From Glandiceps talaboti (lineage: Eukaryota > Hemichordata > Enteropneusta > Spengelidae), in assembly GCF_964340395.1 (NCBI RefSeq), contig NC_135566.1, positions 20,292,797-20,356,796 on the forward strand: 64,000 nt of DNA, in the 5' to 3' direction. Positions 46,900 to 53,521 of the stretch are shown here, one piece after another (position 1 is the first letter of the stretch; every line of letters begins with the position of its first letter). Position numbers and translations under genes: made by a program. The notes under the pieces are model-generated. The model saw only the letters and a program-made list of their open reading frames with translations, did no database searches and was not told where the DNA came from.

Positions 46900-47434
46900 C
46901 TACATGTATTTGACTGCTGTCACTCAGTGGAACACCTCTCAACAACGTTAAGTCCATTTGGTGCTGGAGGCAACCATGTTGGGAAATTAGTCAATATTGA
47001 TTGTATAAATCTGTGATTAGCCAATCTGTTGATTGCATTGTAACTGTTTGATATAATAATTATATGAGTTTCAATGACTTTCTTTCAAGGCAGTTGATGG
47101 AGAGAGATATATGATAGTCATAACACTTGATTATTCAAGATGACTTTATACATGCTTATCATACTATCCATATTCTAAACCATGCTTAACTGACAGATTC
47201 ATCGTTGGGGGCGCTCTACTAATGATGTCGCTTACCGGATCAGAGCGCCTCCAACGACAACTTGTTCACATATTCCAACTCCTTATTTTTATCAGAAATC
47301 CGAACAAGACACAAGCAGTCAACATTGTCCAGTTTGAAGGTCACCTGTCCCCGAAGTCACTGGTTGAAAAGTTTATCCCAGGTTTACAAATCACCTTCGT
47401 AGACGATATTAGAAAAGGAGTGAAACTATATTAA
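20122..47434 (+). CDS. STARD5-like: STARD5-like START-domain lipid-transfer protein, gene B (six exons)
   Basis: CDS exons: 20122-20211, 27291-27340, 43988-44114, 45168-45288, 45481-45574, 47296-47434; total 621 nt, 206 aa. Sizes and phases match genes A and C exon by exon. The protein is a single START domain with [17 protein letters not shown] (exon 2), [12 protein letters not shown] (exon 4), [11 protein letters not shown] (exon 5) and [12 protein letters not shown] plus [13 protein letters not shown] (exon 6). The family binds sterols or related lipids in the cytosol; its ligand here is unknown. I chose the ATG at 20122 because it aligns with the starts of A and C; the codons just upstream contain no in-frame ATG. 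Intron 1 is about 7.1 kb with nested foldbacks, and intron 2 about 16.6 kb with a 12.3-kb Gypsy element in antisense. An AATAAA lies near 47722, 3' of the stop. Confidence 0.87.
20488..20954. repeat. Left arm of outer foldback: 35-bp tandem array
   Basis: GGTGGACGAGAAGGACATTT leads into about nine copies of a roughly 35-bp unit with GCGCTCTCAATGACTG and TTCAAAGCAATTTCC. It ends with a conserved tail containing GACATTTCCGCAACAG and CGATTTCCCAGAC. The reverse complement of this whole block is at 24237-24609. It lies in intron 1 of STARD gene B. Confidence 0.9.
21316..22631. repeat. Inner inverted repeat, arms about 21316-21520 and 22412-22631
   Basis: GTGCGTGACTAACGACGTCC at 21316 has its reverse complement ending at 22631. 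Similarity continues inward through GTTGATATCGA to AACCATGTTTCAC versus its diverged complement near 22412-22440. The loop of about 890 bases has no recognised gene. The arms are imperfect (older than the LTR element) and sit inside the outer foldback. Confidence 0.7.
23453..23534. repeat. (GA)n microsatellite
   Basis: About 80 bases of GA. The 'LSLSLS' ORFs on the minus strand are artefacts. Confidence 0.97.
23720..24140. repeat. 36-bp tandem repeats (TACCTGTTACTATAG...), interrupted
   Basis: Units such as CTGTTACTATAGTTATCTCT run at 23723-23823 and again at 24045-24140. Between them is about 220 bases holding repeated AGAATGTATTTCGTGCA words, which may be a later insertion. Confidence 0.7.
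24237..24609. repeat. Right arm of outer foldback: 35-bp tandem array, inverted
   Basis: Reverse complement of 20488-20954: it runs from GTCTGGGAAATCGCTTC through units with TCATTGAGAGCG and GGAAATTGCTTTGAA to TCCTTCTCGTCCACCGTA. It has fewer units than the left arm, so the arrays have changed copy number independently. Confidence 0.9.
24614..24743. repeat. Small inverted-repeat element (about 130 bp)
   Basis: CTAGTTAGTCCTGCTTGCAT at about 24618-24638 pairs with ATGTAAGCAGGACTAACCAC at about 24720-24739. Arms of about 22 bp around roughly 80 bases fit a tiny MITE next to the foldback's right end. Confidence 0.6.
25945..26222. repeat. Foldback/MITE with about 95-bp inverted arms
   Basis: The left arm has GACAGTCGTTCGTGCC, CTACGTTTATCTAAAAC and CGCCTCGCTCCG. 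The right arm mirrors these as CGGAGCGAGGTGACG, GTTTTAGATAAAACGTAG and CACGAACGACTGTCGACAG. The central part is about 75 bases. It lies in intron 1 of STARD gene B; no clear target duplication was found. Confidence 0.7.
26485..26768. repeat. About 45-bp minisatellite, six units
   Basis: Repeats of ACAGACGTGTCCCTACAGG, then GTGCCTGGCAGG and AGAATTAATGTTT, with small indels between units. The single frame reading through it is repeat-derived. Confidence 0.92.
28050..28372. repeat. 29-bp minisatellite, left block (split by insertions)
   Basis: About eleven units of ACTGTTCAATCTTAGTATAC plus CATACAGTA. The array resumes right of the Gypsy element at 40787, so the two blocks were once contiguous. 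Confidence 0.95.
28366..28498 (+). mobile_element. Short retroposon-like insert with (ACTT)-type tail
   Basis: About 130 bases start TGTCGGGGATCAGGCTAGAC, become T-rich, and end TAAACCACTTACTACTTAC. It interrupts the 29-bp array just before the Gypsy left LTR. The repeated ACTT tail resembles the 3' end of a LINE or SINE. The family is not identified. Confidence 0.4.
28503..28779 (-). repeat. 3' LTR of the Gypsy element
   Basis: 277 bp, ends TGTTGTAATC on the left and ATACAACA on the right (TGTTG/CAACA terminal inverted repeats). It is identical to the other LTR apart from one base (CACTTGCTG here, CACTTTCTG in the other). An internal inverted pair, ACGGTTTCCAG and CTGGAAACCGT, lies near its inner end at 28741-28770. 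Confidence 0.95.
28780..28790 (-). promoter_or_regulatory. Polypurine tract for plus-strand priming
   Basis: On the element's coding strand the sequence GTTGGGGGGAG abuts the 3' LTR start TGTTG. A purine run directly before the 3' LTR is the standard polypurine tract position. Confidence 0.8.
28990..29605 (-). repeat. Duplicated segments in the element's 3' untranslated region
   Basis: Two roughly 105-bp copies (about 28985-29090 and 29095-29205) share TACAAATAATT, TAACTAACTAG and GACTAGCTACCTTGAT. Two roughly 105-bp copies (about 29398-29495 and 29507-29605) share CCCCCGCAGT, TTACCTCCAAGAAGGC and GACACACCAC. Each pair lies between ORF3 and the LTR. Confidence 0.8.
29643..33041 (-). CDS. ORF3 of the Gypsy element: disordered region, C2H2-like finger, TatD-family metallonuclease
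   Basis: About 1,132 aa from the ATG at 33041; the frame is open a further 13 codons upstream, but without an ATG. Numbering from that open end, residues 1-690 are rich in S, P, K, Q and T and look disordered. Near 690-710 is a C-x4-C-x9-H-x4-H pattern (CPLPDCRK...HTFSSH), then a helical stretch. Residues 867-1145 form a TatD domain: DTHFHLD (His874, His876), GEVGLDY (Glu971), VLHIRG (His1009), HFHCFSG (His1041, His1043), ETDSPY (Asp1094) and NTRTLYG. All ligand motifs of TatD hydrolases are present, so it may be an active metal-dependent DNase. No transmembrane or signal segment is visible, so it is not an envelope. Function in the element is unknown. Confidence 0.88.
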   Translation of the reverse strand: MASDDPEGGPKRSWRSERRETRRRTPRLQPLPPPPPQTHPTQFTEIRKEQMRRATKISEMTKEGILRSSSDLMMDLGYICTMPEGEACVSDLLIGQHTIAAQQQLWTWVKDVREDAQVLLQKPLEWINKYLPQEDQNLLAKERGPGHLRKWKKPAPKALNPSMVKASGTTVDVRVLENPALLGKWRRQSAHPDRLPDPATYLAEFNVPSTSTMATDPAISSDSPKEDLSAHGASLSPESGAVPVSGEAQPLGEGMNIQAPQSSIWGDEMAEPVQPQSQPWWQAVDTLEPEGGLEAKGASGSLPWVKVSYSKGPNTSPSPKKRHVTPLMNLQFGSGPSATSQGQKGTSSGLTGSQKQERHPSRLHSRQARKLKQKTVTSSTSMTTESLSQGKPKSKGKGGESSVKTRTRPPVSGECSSLTTTKKDYVRCPRTGTAIPASLDTKLGEKPMRGKDQHRGGTSHRAKDGNTSQAPAAPPLQRVQPPLRISPSCSTSSQTDLPFEVGQVSQGRSYAQALMTPPPKMAKRESVPGTALQPKLPLKGGQVSQRRGYAQALISHPPERVRQVYESRTIRLSKIPLKGDQTSQGSSSKTLTPPPPEIVRQPGGQGKKKVSHSRKRPRTAISPTKEGPFPAFPFPHPKVPRLSKGQVQCPLPDCRKINRNQRSHTFSSHLPAPLRAYETSMNAENVMRALEALSGWLVDVPCLGPIHDLLAFYKEFGQSLVPENAQISDHYHIIMHQLCRTLNWQDHPQFSLQRPNSLVILVHWRVLLILMGFLSPIQRRMFRQMFDTQEKGEGDISVSMDTESLDISSSSTSEYPTAGISTTGEYPNPLVVTPSVSSEPIAQNLSTPDDGGDLLEVYDTHFHLDRIQSSWGRRDDVPQDSEDLIARQRETEPDHPVHLLGGVEVFCDPSRFREIGPPNPRWKKAVGLHPKHASKISKKQFKTFRRLMESSNIDAVGEVGLDYTTPESAWPKQKELLEEILQLLQEKSVSKPLVLHIRGGDGDPYGHKPGEEVLQLVRKYCPREQFIHFHCFSGDAPQIQLWLTHFPNTYFGCTASVRHATPLQVFAISQIPEDRLILETDSPYFPPPNCPKPNSPQYIGSVGFLIATIRGSTLHELLPITVRNTRTLYGFL
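33042..33060 (-). promoter_or_regulatory. Probable 3' splice site for ORF3 mRNA
   Basis: On the coding strand TTTTTATTTCTCTACAG ends at 33046, five bases before the ORF3 ATG at 33041. The pyrimidine-rich tract and CAG fit a strong acceptor placed as for a retroviral env mRNA. Use of the site is inferred. Confidence 0.5.
33081..37340 (-). CDS. pol: Pol polyprotein: protease, RT, RNase H, integrase, C-terminal PHD finger
   Basis: About 1,411 aa counted from a TTG at 37316; the frame is open upstream to about 37388, overlapping the end of gag in the -1 frame, so it is most likely made by frameshift. Residues 41-50 hold the protease motif IDTAS (Ala instead of the usual Gly). RT spans about 330-510 with [12 protein letters not shown] and FIDD as catalytic box. 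RNase H follows ([20 protein letters not shown]). Integrase has an HHCC zinc site ([11 protein letters not shown]...CPTC) and DDE residues in [16 protein letters not shown] and [10 protein letters not shown]. Residues 1365-1411 form a PHD finger: [22 protein letters not shown]. The stop at 33081 is directly followed by the open frame of ORF3. It appears intact. Confidence 0.95.
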   Translation of the reverse strand, partial: PNENGRPHLTELPVKPPLYIDADEEVVICQLQSGSMLSVPLTIEGHGTQAVIDTASEVTIISDKLYDQLDAKPPSIKPITMQTAGREMKMKGFLVGPVCIRLGMEVYKQQVYVAPIADNMLLGLDFLKSNKASLDLFKSTLNIGNEKLQMTTQSNRGPPKVSRVTMVTKAKIPPHTVVRLPCSIDKPMVDYVIEQVDKLRVMVPRTLHSGGTTPRVCILNPTNYPVLLRKGKVIAQASESVAVTHTNGTVKDPRVSMMSRNASDTPSSQPSNQDVEDKLTHPQVADKDKIPAYLTDLLERSSVNLNEVETEQVKNLLCEYQDIFAKTEYDLGNFTTIEHEINTGDSHPIKQRIRRTPIHFANEEENHLQKMLDAGVIKPSTASWASAPVLIRKRDGSVRWCVDYRALNTNTVKDVYPLPLVEECKDTLAGHTWFSKLDANSAYWQIKINKSDQKKTAFITKYGLYEFNRMPFGLCNAPATFSRVINLVLRGLTWNTVLAFIDDILVLGTSFTDQLINLRTVFDRLRLYQIKLKPRKCDLFQKQIVFLGRTVRDGGMELEEDSIHAITQWPTPKSSKEVERFVGLANYHRTFIKNFAELARPLYQVTGKKCFSWGKEQQQAFDTIKLAMSSKPVLTLPNKTDPFILDTDASGFAIGAELLQLQEGEERVIAYGSYTLTPEQTRYCTTRKELLAVVRFTRHFRHYLLGNHFTVRTDHSSLTWLLNFKEPQGQLARWLEELSQYNMTVQYRPGSKHVNADALSRLHQSETCMYYRPLVQPQDLPCGGCKYCVRAHKNWSEFHEEVDYAVPLALNIDKREGTGSTNMTGQVSPLESNINNREYTVNSVTAGEVTHNDLPVWPWEHTNTQPEDPECLDHTESETELYPHIEIIQIPNEASKEMRVCVVTRYSGDNSGITFLGYSEADISKAQQKDPQLQQLLEWLHTGNCPSEKDLFLSSPAKKYYWVNRQRFYLHGEILWRKLEESDGSVLVVPDPLKIELLELHHNIPSSGHQGISRTCAKLREKYFWYGMISDTRIYIATCPTCNTSKKPLKKAKFPLTQYHAGSPMERVHLDFLGPLPKTTSGNEYVLMMVDQFSKWVECIPLPSQTAEITAQAAVNDFFSRFGYPFEIFTDQGPNFGSKLFTAICDVLHIHKARTTSYRPSANGQVERFNRTLMDAIRCYVSQSQRDWDIYLAQIAGALRSHVNRSTGYTANRLMLGREVNLPADLVFGLPKGGDPITHDTSQFVSDLERAIKTAHEIARGKLKTSQEIMKRNYDLRVNVQSYKVGDCVYILDTSAVKGKCRKLLNPWKGPGVIVSKYTPYIYKVKLKRSMFTANHDRLKLCGSRNMAPWITKFKQTQGKYNKVSTSDSTTVYCICRKPYQGKFMIQCDSCSEWYHGTCVQVTPKAARKIKEYICPACN
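37355..39250 (-). CDS. gag: Gag with N-terminal helix-hairpin-helix and CCHC zinc knuckle
   Basis: 631 aa from ATG at 39250. Residues 1-50 contain [20 protein letters not shown] and [12 protein letters not shown], a helix-hairpin-helix motif like that of ComEA-type DNA-binding proteins. Residues 60-310 are polar and proline-rich. A capsid-like helical domain follows (about 330-480, with [20 protein letters not shown] and [14 protein letters not shown]). A CCHC knuckle [14 protein letters not shown] lies at 593-606. Gag stops at 37357-37355; pol continues in the -1 frame. An HhH motif at the start of Gag is unusual. Confidence 0.92.
   Translation of the reverse strand: MATVNINNCTEEELQQIPGIGPKSAEAILKLREKYGNITIENLAEIPYLKSSPEFVERVSFTPLPGEDGSDIATGPSYGEEMLTNPVKTSVTHATQTPHDNLPDREYLEYGQPKPEVMGAIPKKPPTPRTTEEVIERVSHLIEGGYVKQPSTKHRSDTEEYIDTKYDQYNRSLNVPHGIAAKEEPSIETPRTKRTLAANFGLLQTPEGVKPKYGTRYQPEQPKSMSKPYRKKTPVRIEQSNTRENVDTGGRDRREVRKIRDKPDSLEPTYSKPNYYRPQGPEHFSSQPPLSPEYDQSPEHEKSYKSPPYTRHERYSLSHNIPKTLMYSGEEEWRIFHIKFSRYADEVGWNSKERRNQLCWCLTGPASTYYANVIERYGDIDYFDLIARFAKRFGHQELPETAQMNFWQSTQRPDESLQNWADRIQGLATFAFSYGSEANTDRQAAIRFCHGCIEKKASQYAINQHPANIEEAIDKIRWFQFNAAAISGDTKPARTQVRCTRPEDESDYNIVAVQATTTSTGPPPPNFSHNKRPSTQVDSGYKIMEDRMSRLELHVANLSSKFDSFAKEMKSYMMATTQKRTYSRSPSPKSDKCFLCGKVGHFRRDCPNLSPRPHGKGVTFENSLNKHGSTQ
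37376..37382 (-). promoter_or_regulatory. Candidate -1 ribosomal frameshift heptamer GTTAAAC
   Basis: On the coding strand G TTA AAC lies in the gag frame seven codons before the gag stop and inside the gag-pol overlap (pol frame open from about 37388). It fits the pattern of known -1 slippery sites, with G in place of the first T. A downstream structure was not modelled. Confidence 0.45.
39251..39265 (-). promoter_or_regulatory. Candidate 5' splice site just before gag ATG
   Basis: On the coding strand CTAAC|GTGAGAT stands eight bases before the gag ATG, with GT at 39257-39256. Joined to the acceptor at 33046 it would skip gag and pol and give an ORF3 mRNA. Confidence 0.35.
39735..40060 (-). 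repeat. About 115-bp tandem repeat in the element's 5' leader, three units
   Basis: Three units share GCGTGGTGC/ACGTGGTGT, CTCGCGTAGG, AAAGCT, CCCACGACTTGG and CACCACACAAA. They lie between the primer site and gag, on the genomic RNA, where packaging or regulatory signals are expected. Confidence 0.8.
40491..40507 (-). promoter_or_regulatory. Primer binding site, tRNA-Ser type
   Basis: Two bases inside the 5' LTR the coding strand reads TGGCGTAGTCGCTCCCG. TGGCGTAGTCG is complementary to the 3' end (CGACTACG-CCA) of common eukaryotic tRNA-Ser. The assignment is from known tRNA-Ser acceptor stems. Confidence 0.7.
40510..40786 (-). repeat. 5' LTR of the Gypsy element
   Basis: 277 bp; one base different from the LTR at 28503-28779. 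It carries the element promoter in the minus direction. It is bordered on the right by ATAC and the continuation of the 29-bp minisatellite. Confidence 0.95.
40787..43880. repeat. 29-bp minisatellite, right block, about 105 units with higher-order structure
   Basis: Units CAGTAACTGTTCAATCTTAG + TATATCATA / TATACCATA. Marker variants (a shortened CATACAAAACTG unit near 41107 and 41977; the CTAAATATATC pair near 41185/41214 and 42048/42077) recur about 868 bp apart, showing duplication of a 30-unit block. It ends about 100 bases before exon 3 of STARD gene B. Confidence 0.97.
44680..44836. repeat. (ACACC)n-type low-complexity repeat
   Basis: CACACCACAC units with CACTA and CCCAATACACC interruptions, in intron 3 of STARD gene B. 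Confidence 0.95.
45685..46800. repeat. 42-bp minisatellite, about 26 units
   Basis: Unit of 42 bp with ATTATGGATAGATGAATGTA and GATATAGACAGTCAATTGAT. The last third has shorter units lacking GACA (after 46470). Because 42 is divisible by 3, frames stay open on both strands (up to 283 codons). These are periodic 14-residue artefacts lying in intron 5 of STARD gene B. Confidence 0.97.
46802..46898. repeat. (TA)n microsatellite
   Basis: About 97 bases of TA, directly after the 42-bp minisatellite. Confidence 0.98.
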
Positions 47435-48915
47435 ACGACCAATTTTATTGTCCGCATCGTGTAACTTGAAGTCCTCTTACAAGTCATGAACAAAAAATAA
47501 TTTAAAAAAACTAAAAAGTTTCGATAACACAGAATTAGAACTGAAATGTGATGTTGTGATACACAAAACTTGTTTTCAGTGTTAAAAACGTGGAAAAATG
47601 GAGGGGGGGGGGGTCGGCGAATTTTGTATAGACATACGTTGACATTATGAATATGACGTGATATGTAACCGTGTATTTTTGAAGAACAAATTTGAAAATG
47701 ATAAATTTTGGTTTGTGTTTCAATAAAAACAAATGACCATGGACTAGTTGAATTGTGTCCTGTTACGTTACGTATTTTTGTATCGCTATAAAGCTGACTA
47801 CATAAAAGGAATACTGACACTTTCCAAACAACAAATGTTCTATGTCACATTAAAGCCGATACGCTGATACAATGTATTTTTTGACAGTGCAACGTCTGAG
47901 TCGGTACTACAAAGCGCCACGAAATATAAACCAATTCAATGAGTTTATAATATAATCTACAATGAACCACATACCTTACACTCATGATCATGCAGGGTCC
48001 ATGGTAGAAGTCCAAAAGCCGCTGTTGTTATAAATTAAGCCACTTGTACAGTTAATATACCTATAAGTTCAAGTCACTTTTGATATCTCTAGTTCTCATT
48101 CTCATTCATCCTTTCAATAAAACAACTCACATTTTGAATAATTATCATGAGTGGTGGTAACACCGACCCTTTGCCTCTAATTTAATAGTATAAAACATGC
48201 CAACTAAACTTCATATTACATCCTCAAAGTACCAGATGAAAAACCAACTTAGAAAGTACGCCCCTCAATATGTCACATGATAGGAGACCAGGAAGCCAAT
48301 TTAGTATATATTTTCATATAGTATTACAAAATGTTTACGTGGAGATTTTAAGGGCATATACTGCAAGAAGATCTATGTTTGGAGATAACTTGTGGTCACC
48401 TGCTGTGCAGCTGAAGTATCGTGAGTTGTACATGTGGTGTAGGTGCAGTCAACAAAGCTGTTCTTGCAAAAAACTGTTCTTACGCAATTTGTTTACGTCA
48501 ATTATTTTCGATCGGTAGCGGGAGGGGAGCAAACAAGGAAGAATTGCAGTGGGAAGTCCTGATTTTGATACAATGGGAGGGGAAAACATGGAATTGTGGG
48601 GGAGGGCGCACATTGTGTACGTCAAAATGAATTGTTGATAATATAGTGAAAAGTGCGAACATTTTTTCTGGTGGGGAATGGGTGAATCATACATAATATT
48701 GGATGGACAGTGGGCTGGCGGGTAAGTTGAAACCCAGTGGATGGAGAGAGGGTGGGTAGATATCCTTCGCCACCAGTGGGAGGCATATAAGACTAGTCAA
48801 ACACCGTCCCCACATTTTTTGTTTTGGGGCGATTCTAATAAAAAAAACATCATTTTGAGTCTTAAACAACATATAGTTAACGAAAACCACAATCCGCCCA
48901 TTGGCTGCATCAGGT
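47435..48915. other. 3' flank of STARD gene B and spacer, nothing further recognised
   Basis: It contains AATAAA near 47722 (possible polyadenylation signal of gene B), a G10 run at 47603 and a GGGAGGGG-rich segment at 48510-48700 similar to the dispersed G-rich repeats. No protein-like ORF. Confidence 0.4.
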
Positions 48916-50768
48916 GGTGGTATTGGTTCTGGTAGTACTAATGATATTGGTACTGGTAGTACTAATGATAACGACTGGTATTACTAATGATAACCACTGG
49001 TAGTACTAATGATAACCACTGGTAGTACTAATGATAACCACTGGTAGTACTAATAATAACGACTGGTAGTACTAATAATAACGACTGGTAGTACTAATAA
49101 TAACGACTGGTAGTACTAATGATAACGACTGGTAGTACTAATAATAACGACTGGTAGTACTAATGATAACGACTGGTAGTACTAATGATAACGACTGGTA
49201 GTACTAATAATAACGACTGGTAGTACTAATGATAACGACTGGTAGTACTAATGATAACGACTGGTAGTACTAATAATAACGACTGGTAGTACTAATGATA
49301 ACGACTGGTAGTACTAATAATAATGACTGGTAGTACTAATGATAACGACTGGTAGTACTAATGATAACGACTGGTAGTACTAATGATAATGACTGGTAGT
49401 ACTAATAATAACGACTGGTAGTACTAATAATAACGACTGGTAGTACTAATGATAACGACTGGTAGTACTAATAATAACGACTGGTAGTACTAATAATAAC
49501 GACTGGTAGTACTAATAATAACGACTGGTAGTACTAATGATAATGACTGGTAGTACTAATGATAACGACTGGTACTAATAATAACGACTGGTAGTACTAA
49601 TAATAACGACTGGTAGTACTAATAATAACGACTGGTAGTACTAATAATAATGACTGGTAGTACTAATAATTACGACTGGTAGTACTAATGATAATGACTG
49701 GTAGTACTAATGATAACGACTGGTACTAATAATAACGACTGGTAGTACTAATGATAACGACTGGTAGTACTAATGATAACCACTGGTAGTACTAATGATA
49801 ACGACTGGTAGTACTAATGATAACGACTGGTAGTACTAATGATAATGACTGGTAGTACTAATAATAACGACTGGTAGTACTAATAATAACGACTGGTAGT
49901 ACTAATGATAACGACTGGTAGTACTAATAATAACGACTGGTAGTACTAATGATAACGACTGGTAGTACTAATAATAACGACTGGTAGTACTAATAATAAC
50001 GACTGGTAGTACTAATAATAACGACTGGTAGTACTAATGATAATGACTGGTAGTACTAATGATAACGACTGGTACTAATAATAACGACTGGTAGTACTAA
50101 TAATAACGACTGGTAGTACTAATAATAACGACTGGTAGTACTAATAATAATGACTGGTAGTACTAATAATTACGACTGGTAGTACTAATAATAATGACTG
50201 GTAGTACTAATGATAACGACTGGTAGTACTAATAATAACGACTGGTAGTACTAATGATAACGACTGGTAGTACTAATAATAACGACTGGTAGTACTAATA
50301 ATAACGACTGGTAGTACTAATGATAATGACTGGTAGTACTAATGATAACGACTGGTACTAATAATAACGACTGGTAGTACTAATAATAACGACTGGTAGT
50401 ACTAATAATAACGACTGGTAGTACTAATAATAATGACTGGTAGTACTAATAATTACGACTGGTAGTACTAATGATAATGACTGGTAGTACTAATGATAAC
50501 GACTGGTACTAATAATAACGACTGGTAGTACTAATAATAACGACTGGTAGTACTAATGATAACCACTGGTAGTACTAATGATAACGACTGGTAGTACTAA
50601 TAATAACTACTGGTAGTACTAATGATAACCACTGGTAGTACTAATGATAACTACTGGTAGTACTAATGATAACGACTGGTAGTACTAATGATAACCACTG
50701 GTAGTACTAATGATAACGACTGGTAGTACTAATGATAACCACTGGTAATACTAATGATAACGACTGGA
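48916..50768. repeat. 22-bp minisatellite, about 84 units
   Basis: Unit GACTGGTAGTACTAATGATAAC with A/G variation at ATGATAA/ATAATAA. A shortened unit (GGTACTAATAATAACG) recurs near 49567, 49728, 50070, 50350 and 50505, pointing to block duplications of several units. It lies between the 3' ends of genes B and C. Confidence 0.97.
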
Positions 50769-50951
50769 GTTCGATAAACTCAAACTATGCATTTATTACT
50801 AGAAAATACACAATGCGAAATTGTAATGAAAGGTCAATGAAGGGTCAAAGAAATATTGTTAAGTAAATAATTACAGTTATGATAAAGATTTTTCAATATC
50901 AGTCTTTGCATTGGTTGTACGTGGAGACATGAAGGCTGACTGCTTGCTGGG

Positions 50952-51650
50952 TTATTCTTCACCCAGGGCTTTAGCGCCATCCTGTAGGTATGTAGCATAC
51001 TCTAGTAAGACTGACGGGTATACCTTTTCAGCCAGGGATCTGGGACGTAACTTGGCGTCAAACTGTGTGATGTTCACGACGTCAGATTTATTGGGTTCGC
51101 TGTAAAGACACAAAATCGGGTCGTTTTATAAAAACAGGGCTGAATAATTTACTTGTAAACATGCTCTAGATACATCGTGTCGTTGTCGCCATAGCAGCAA
51201 CAGACCACAGAGACGGGCATAGCAATAACAGTCGATCTAATATACCTATACACATTAACATTCAACGACCGGTATCAACGAATCTCTCTTCCACATAAGG
51301 GAGCCTTCAGTGTGTACGGGGGGGGGGGGGGGGGAGGAATCGGGGGATGGGTCACATTTTACAAATCTGTTCTTGGAGGAGGGTCATATTTTGCATTACA
51401 ATGTTTGGGGGAGGGTCACAATCCGTAGTTTTGTGACCAAATTGAAGATTCAATTATTGTAAATTTGTTTTGTGTGTTTTGAGATGTTAAAGTGAGATGA
51501 GTACTTTACATGCAAAAATACAAAAATTAAAATACATATATTGTAAGAAAATTGTTTAATAAAGCGACGCATTTTGTTGAGTGTACCCATCTCACCTTAT
51601 CACTCACACTGTACGTGAATGTTGTTAAAATATGATGGTGATGGTAGCAG

Positions 51651-51689
<39 letters not shown>

Positions 51690-52230
51690 AGTTTTGAATG
51701 TCATAGAGAACACTCAAGTAGTACCCAGTGAGTCAGATTAGAGTGACACTGATAATGGCAATACTGAAGTTGAACGTGATAATGATGGCAATGATATCAG
51801 GGAGCTTTTACAAGTGACCAGATCAGGCAGAGTGTGCACAACATGTAAAGCACGTTTTAGATACTAACTAGATTGTGTAAGATTATAAGAGAAAGGTAAC
51901 TAGCCAGTCTTTTACTGTTTGCCACTTTATATGTAGAAATATTGCATTCTAATACAGAGCCAAAATCATTTACTTTGTAAGTATACATATAATGGGAATA
52001 TTGATTAACGTTCAGTATATGCAATTGTCATGGGTTGGGTCATGTTTTACAAAATGGGACAAAGGGGAGGGTCACGACCTTCTTTCTGTTTGAGAAATAA
52101 AAGTGTAAATATTGAATAAAAGATATGTCCTCATTACATACCATAAGATCTGGTTATTTCGTCTGAACATATTTGTTGTGTGTTTTATTTTTTTTGCTGT
52201 GTTACATATACACCCATAGGTGGCACGCTG

Positions 52231-52285
<55 letters not shown>

Positions 52286-53118
52286 CTTTGTGAGTGTCAT
52301 CAAACAGTTTGGCAATTGTAATTACAACATAGACGGTACTACTTACCCTTCAATTGGTTTGATTATAGAGCCAGATGGGTAGTTGACAGCCCTTACATAT
52401 TTGTCAACTGAAGGACATTTTTCGTACTCTATACTTTTAACTGAAATACACAAAATATGATATTGGTATTCAGTTGTCACACTGAAAAATAAATGGCCAT
52501 CGTTGACATCATTACAAATAATCACAGCTTTTATCAATTCTTAAAAAAATATTAAACGTTTTGAGCATAGCGACTTGTTGGAATACGGTAACCGTGCATG
52601 CACCCGATTTGAAACATCCGGGTCTGAATAGTATGTACAGCTAAGACTTTTCTGACGCGTTCTGCTTTTATTTGGTTATCCCATAGACAGTCCACCAGTG
52701 GAGGGTCTATGCTTATCCGCACAATTTTGGTGTGGTTTACATTACATTAAAACAGAGGCAGTAAGCCTCGTCTTCGATTCGGACAACAAAGTAGATTATG
52801 CGTTTAGTGACAACAATTTATAAATGTTTGGAATGAAAAGAAATGATCAGAAAATAAAAGCCGATGCAGTAGGAAAGAATTGACACAAATCTAGAAATAG
52901 CAAAACAAGAGGTCAATGCACTTACAATATATCATTGTCATATTCCTATCTGGTATTCTGGATGTACCCAATAGTGTACAAAAATCTCTTGATGATATCA
53001 ACCCCATCAAGGCTGACGGAGATACCGTATATCTCATTTGTAAATCCTGTAAGTAAATTGAAACATTTCGTAGGGTTTACGTCAGAGGAAACGTGTAGAG
53101 TAGATATTGCTCAGACAA

Positions 53119-53197
<79 letters not shown>

Positions 53198-53206
53198 TAT
53201 ATACAT

Positions 53207-53295
<89 letters not shown>

Positions 53296-53386
53296 ATGTA
53301 TGTATGTATGTATGTATGTATGTATGTATGTATGTATGTATACGTGTGTGGTGTCTGTGTGCGTGCGTCCGTCCGCACGTCTGTCC

Positions 53387-53417
<31 letters not shown>

Positions 53418-53458
53418 CCTCTGTCTGTCTGTCCCTCTGTCTGTCTGTGTACGTACGA

Positions 53459-53521
<63 letters not shown>

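Noticed and set aside
52279-52380. Plus-strand frame with [16 protein letters not shown]
   Set aside because: It is the mirror of exon 5 of gene C; the minus strand carries both splice sites and the family motif.
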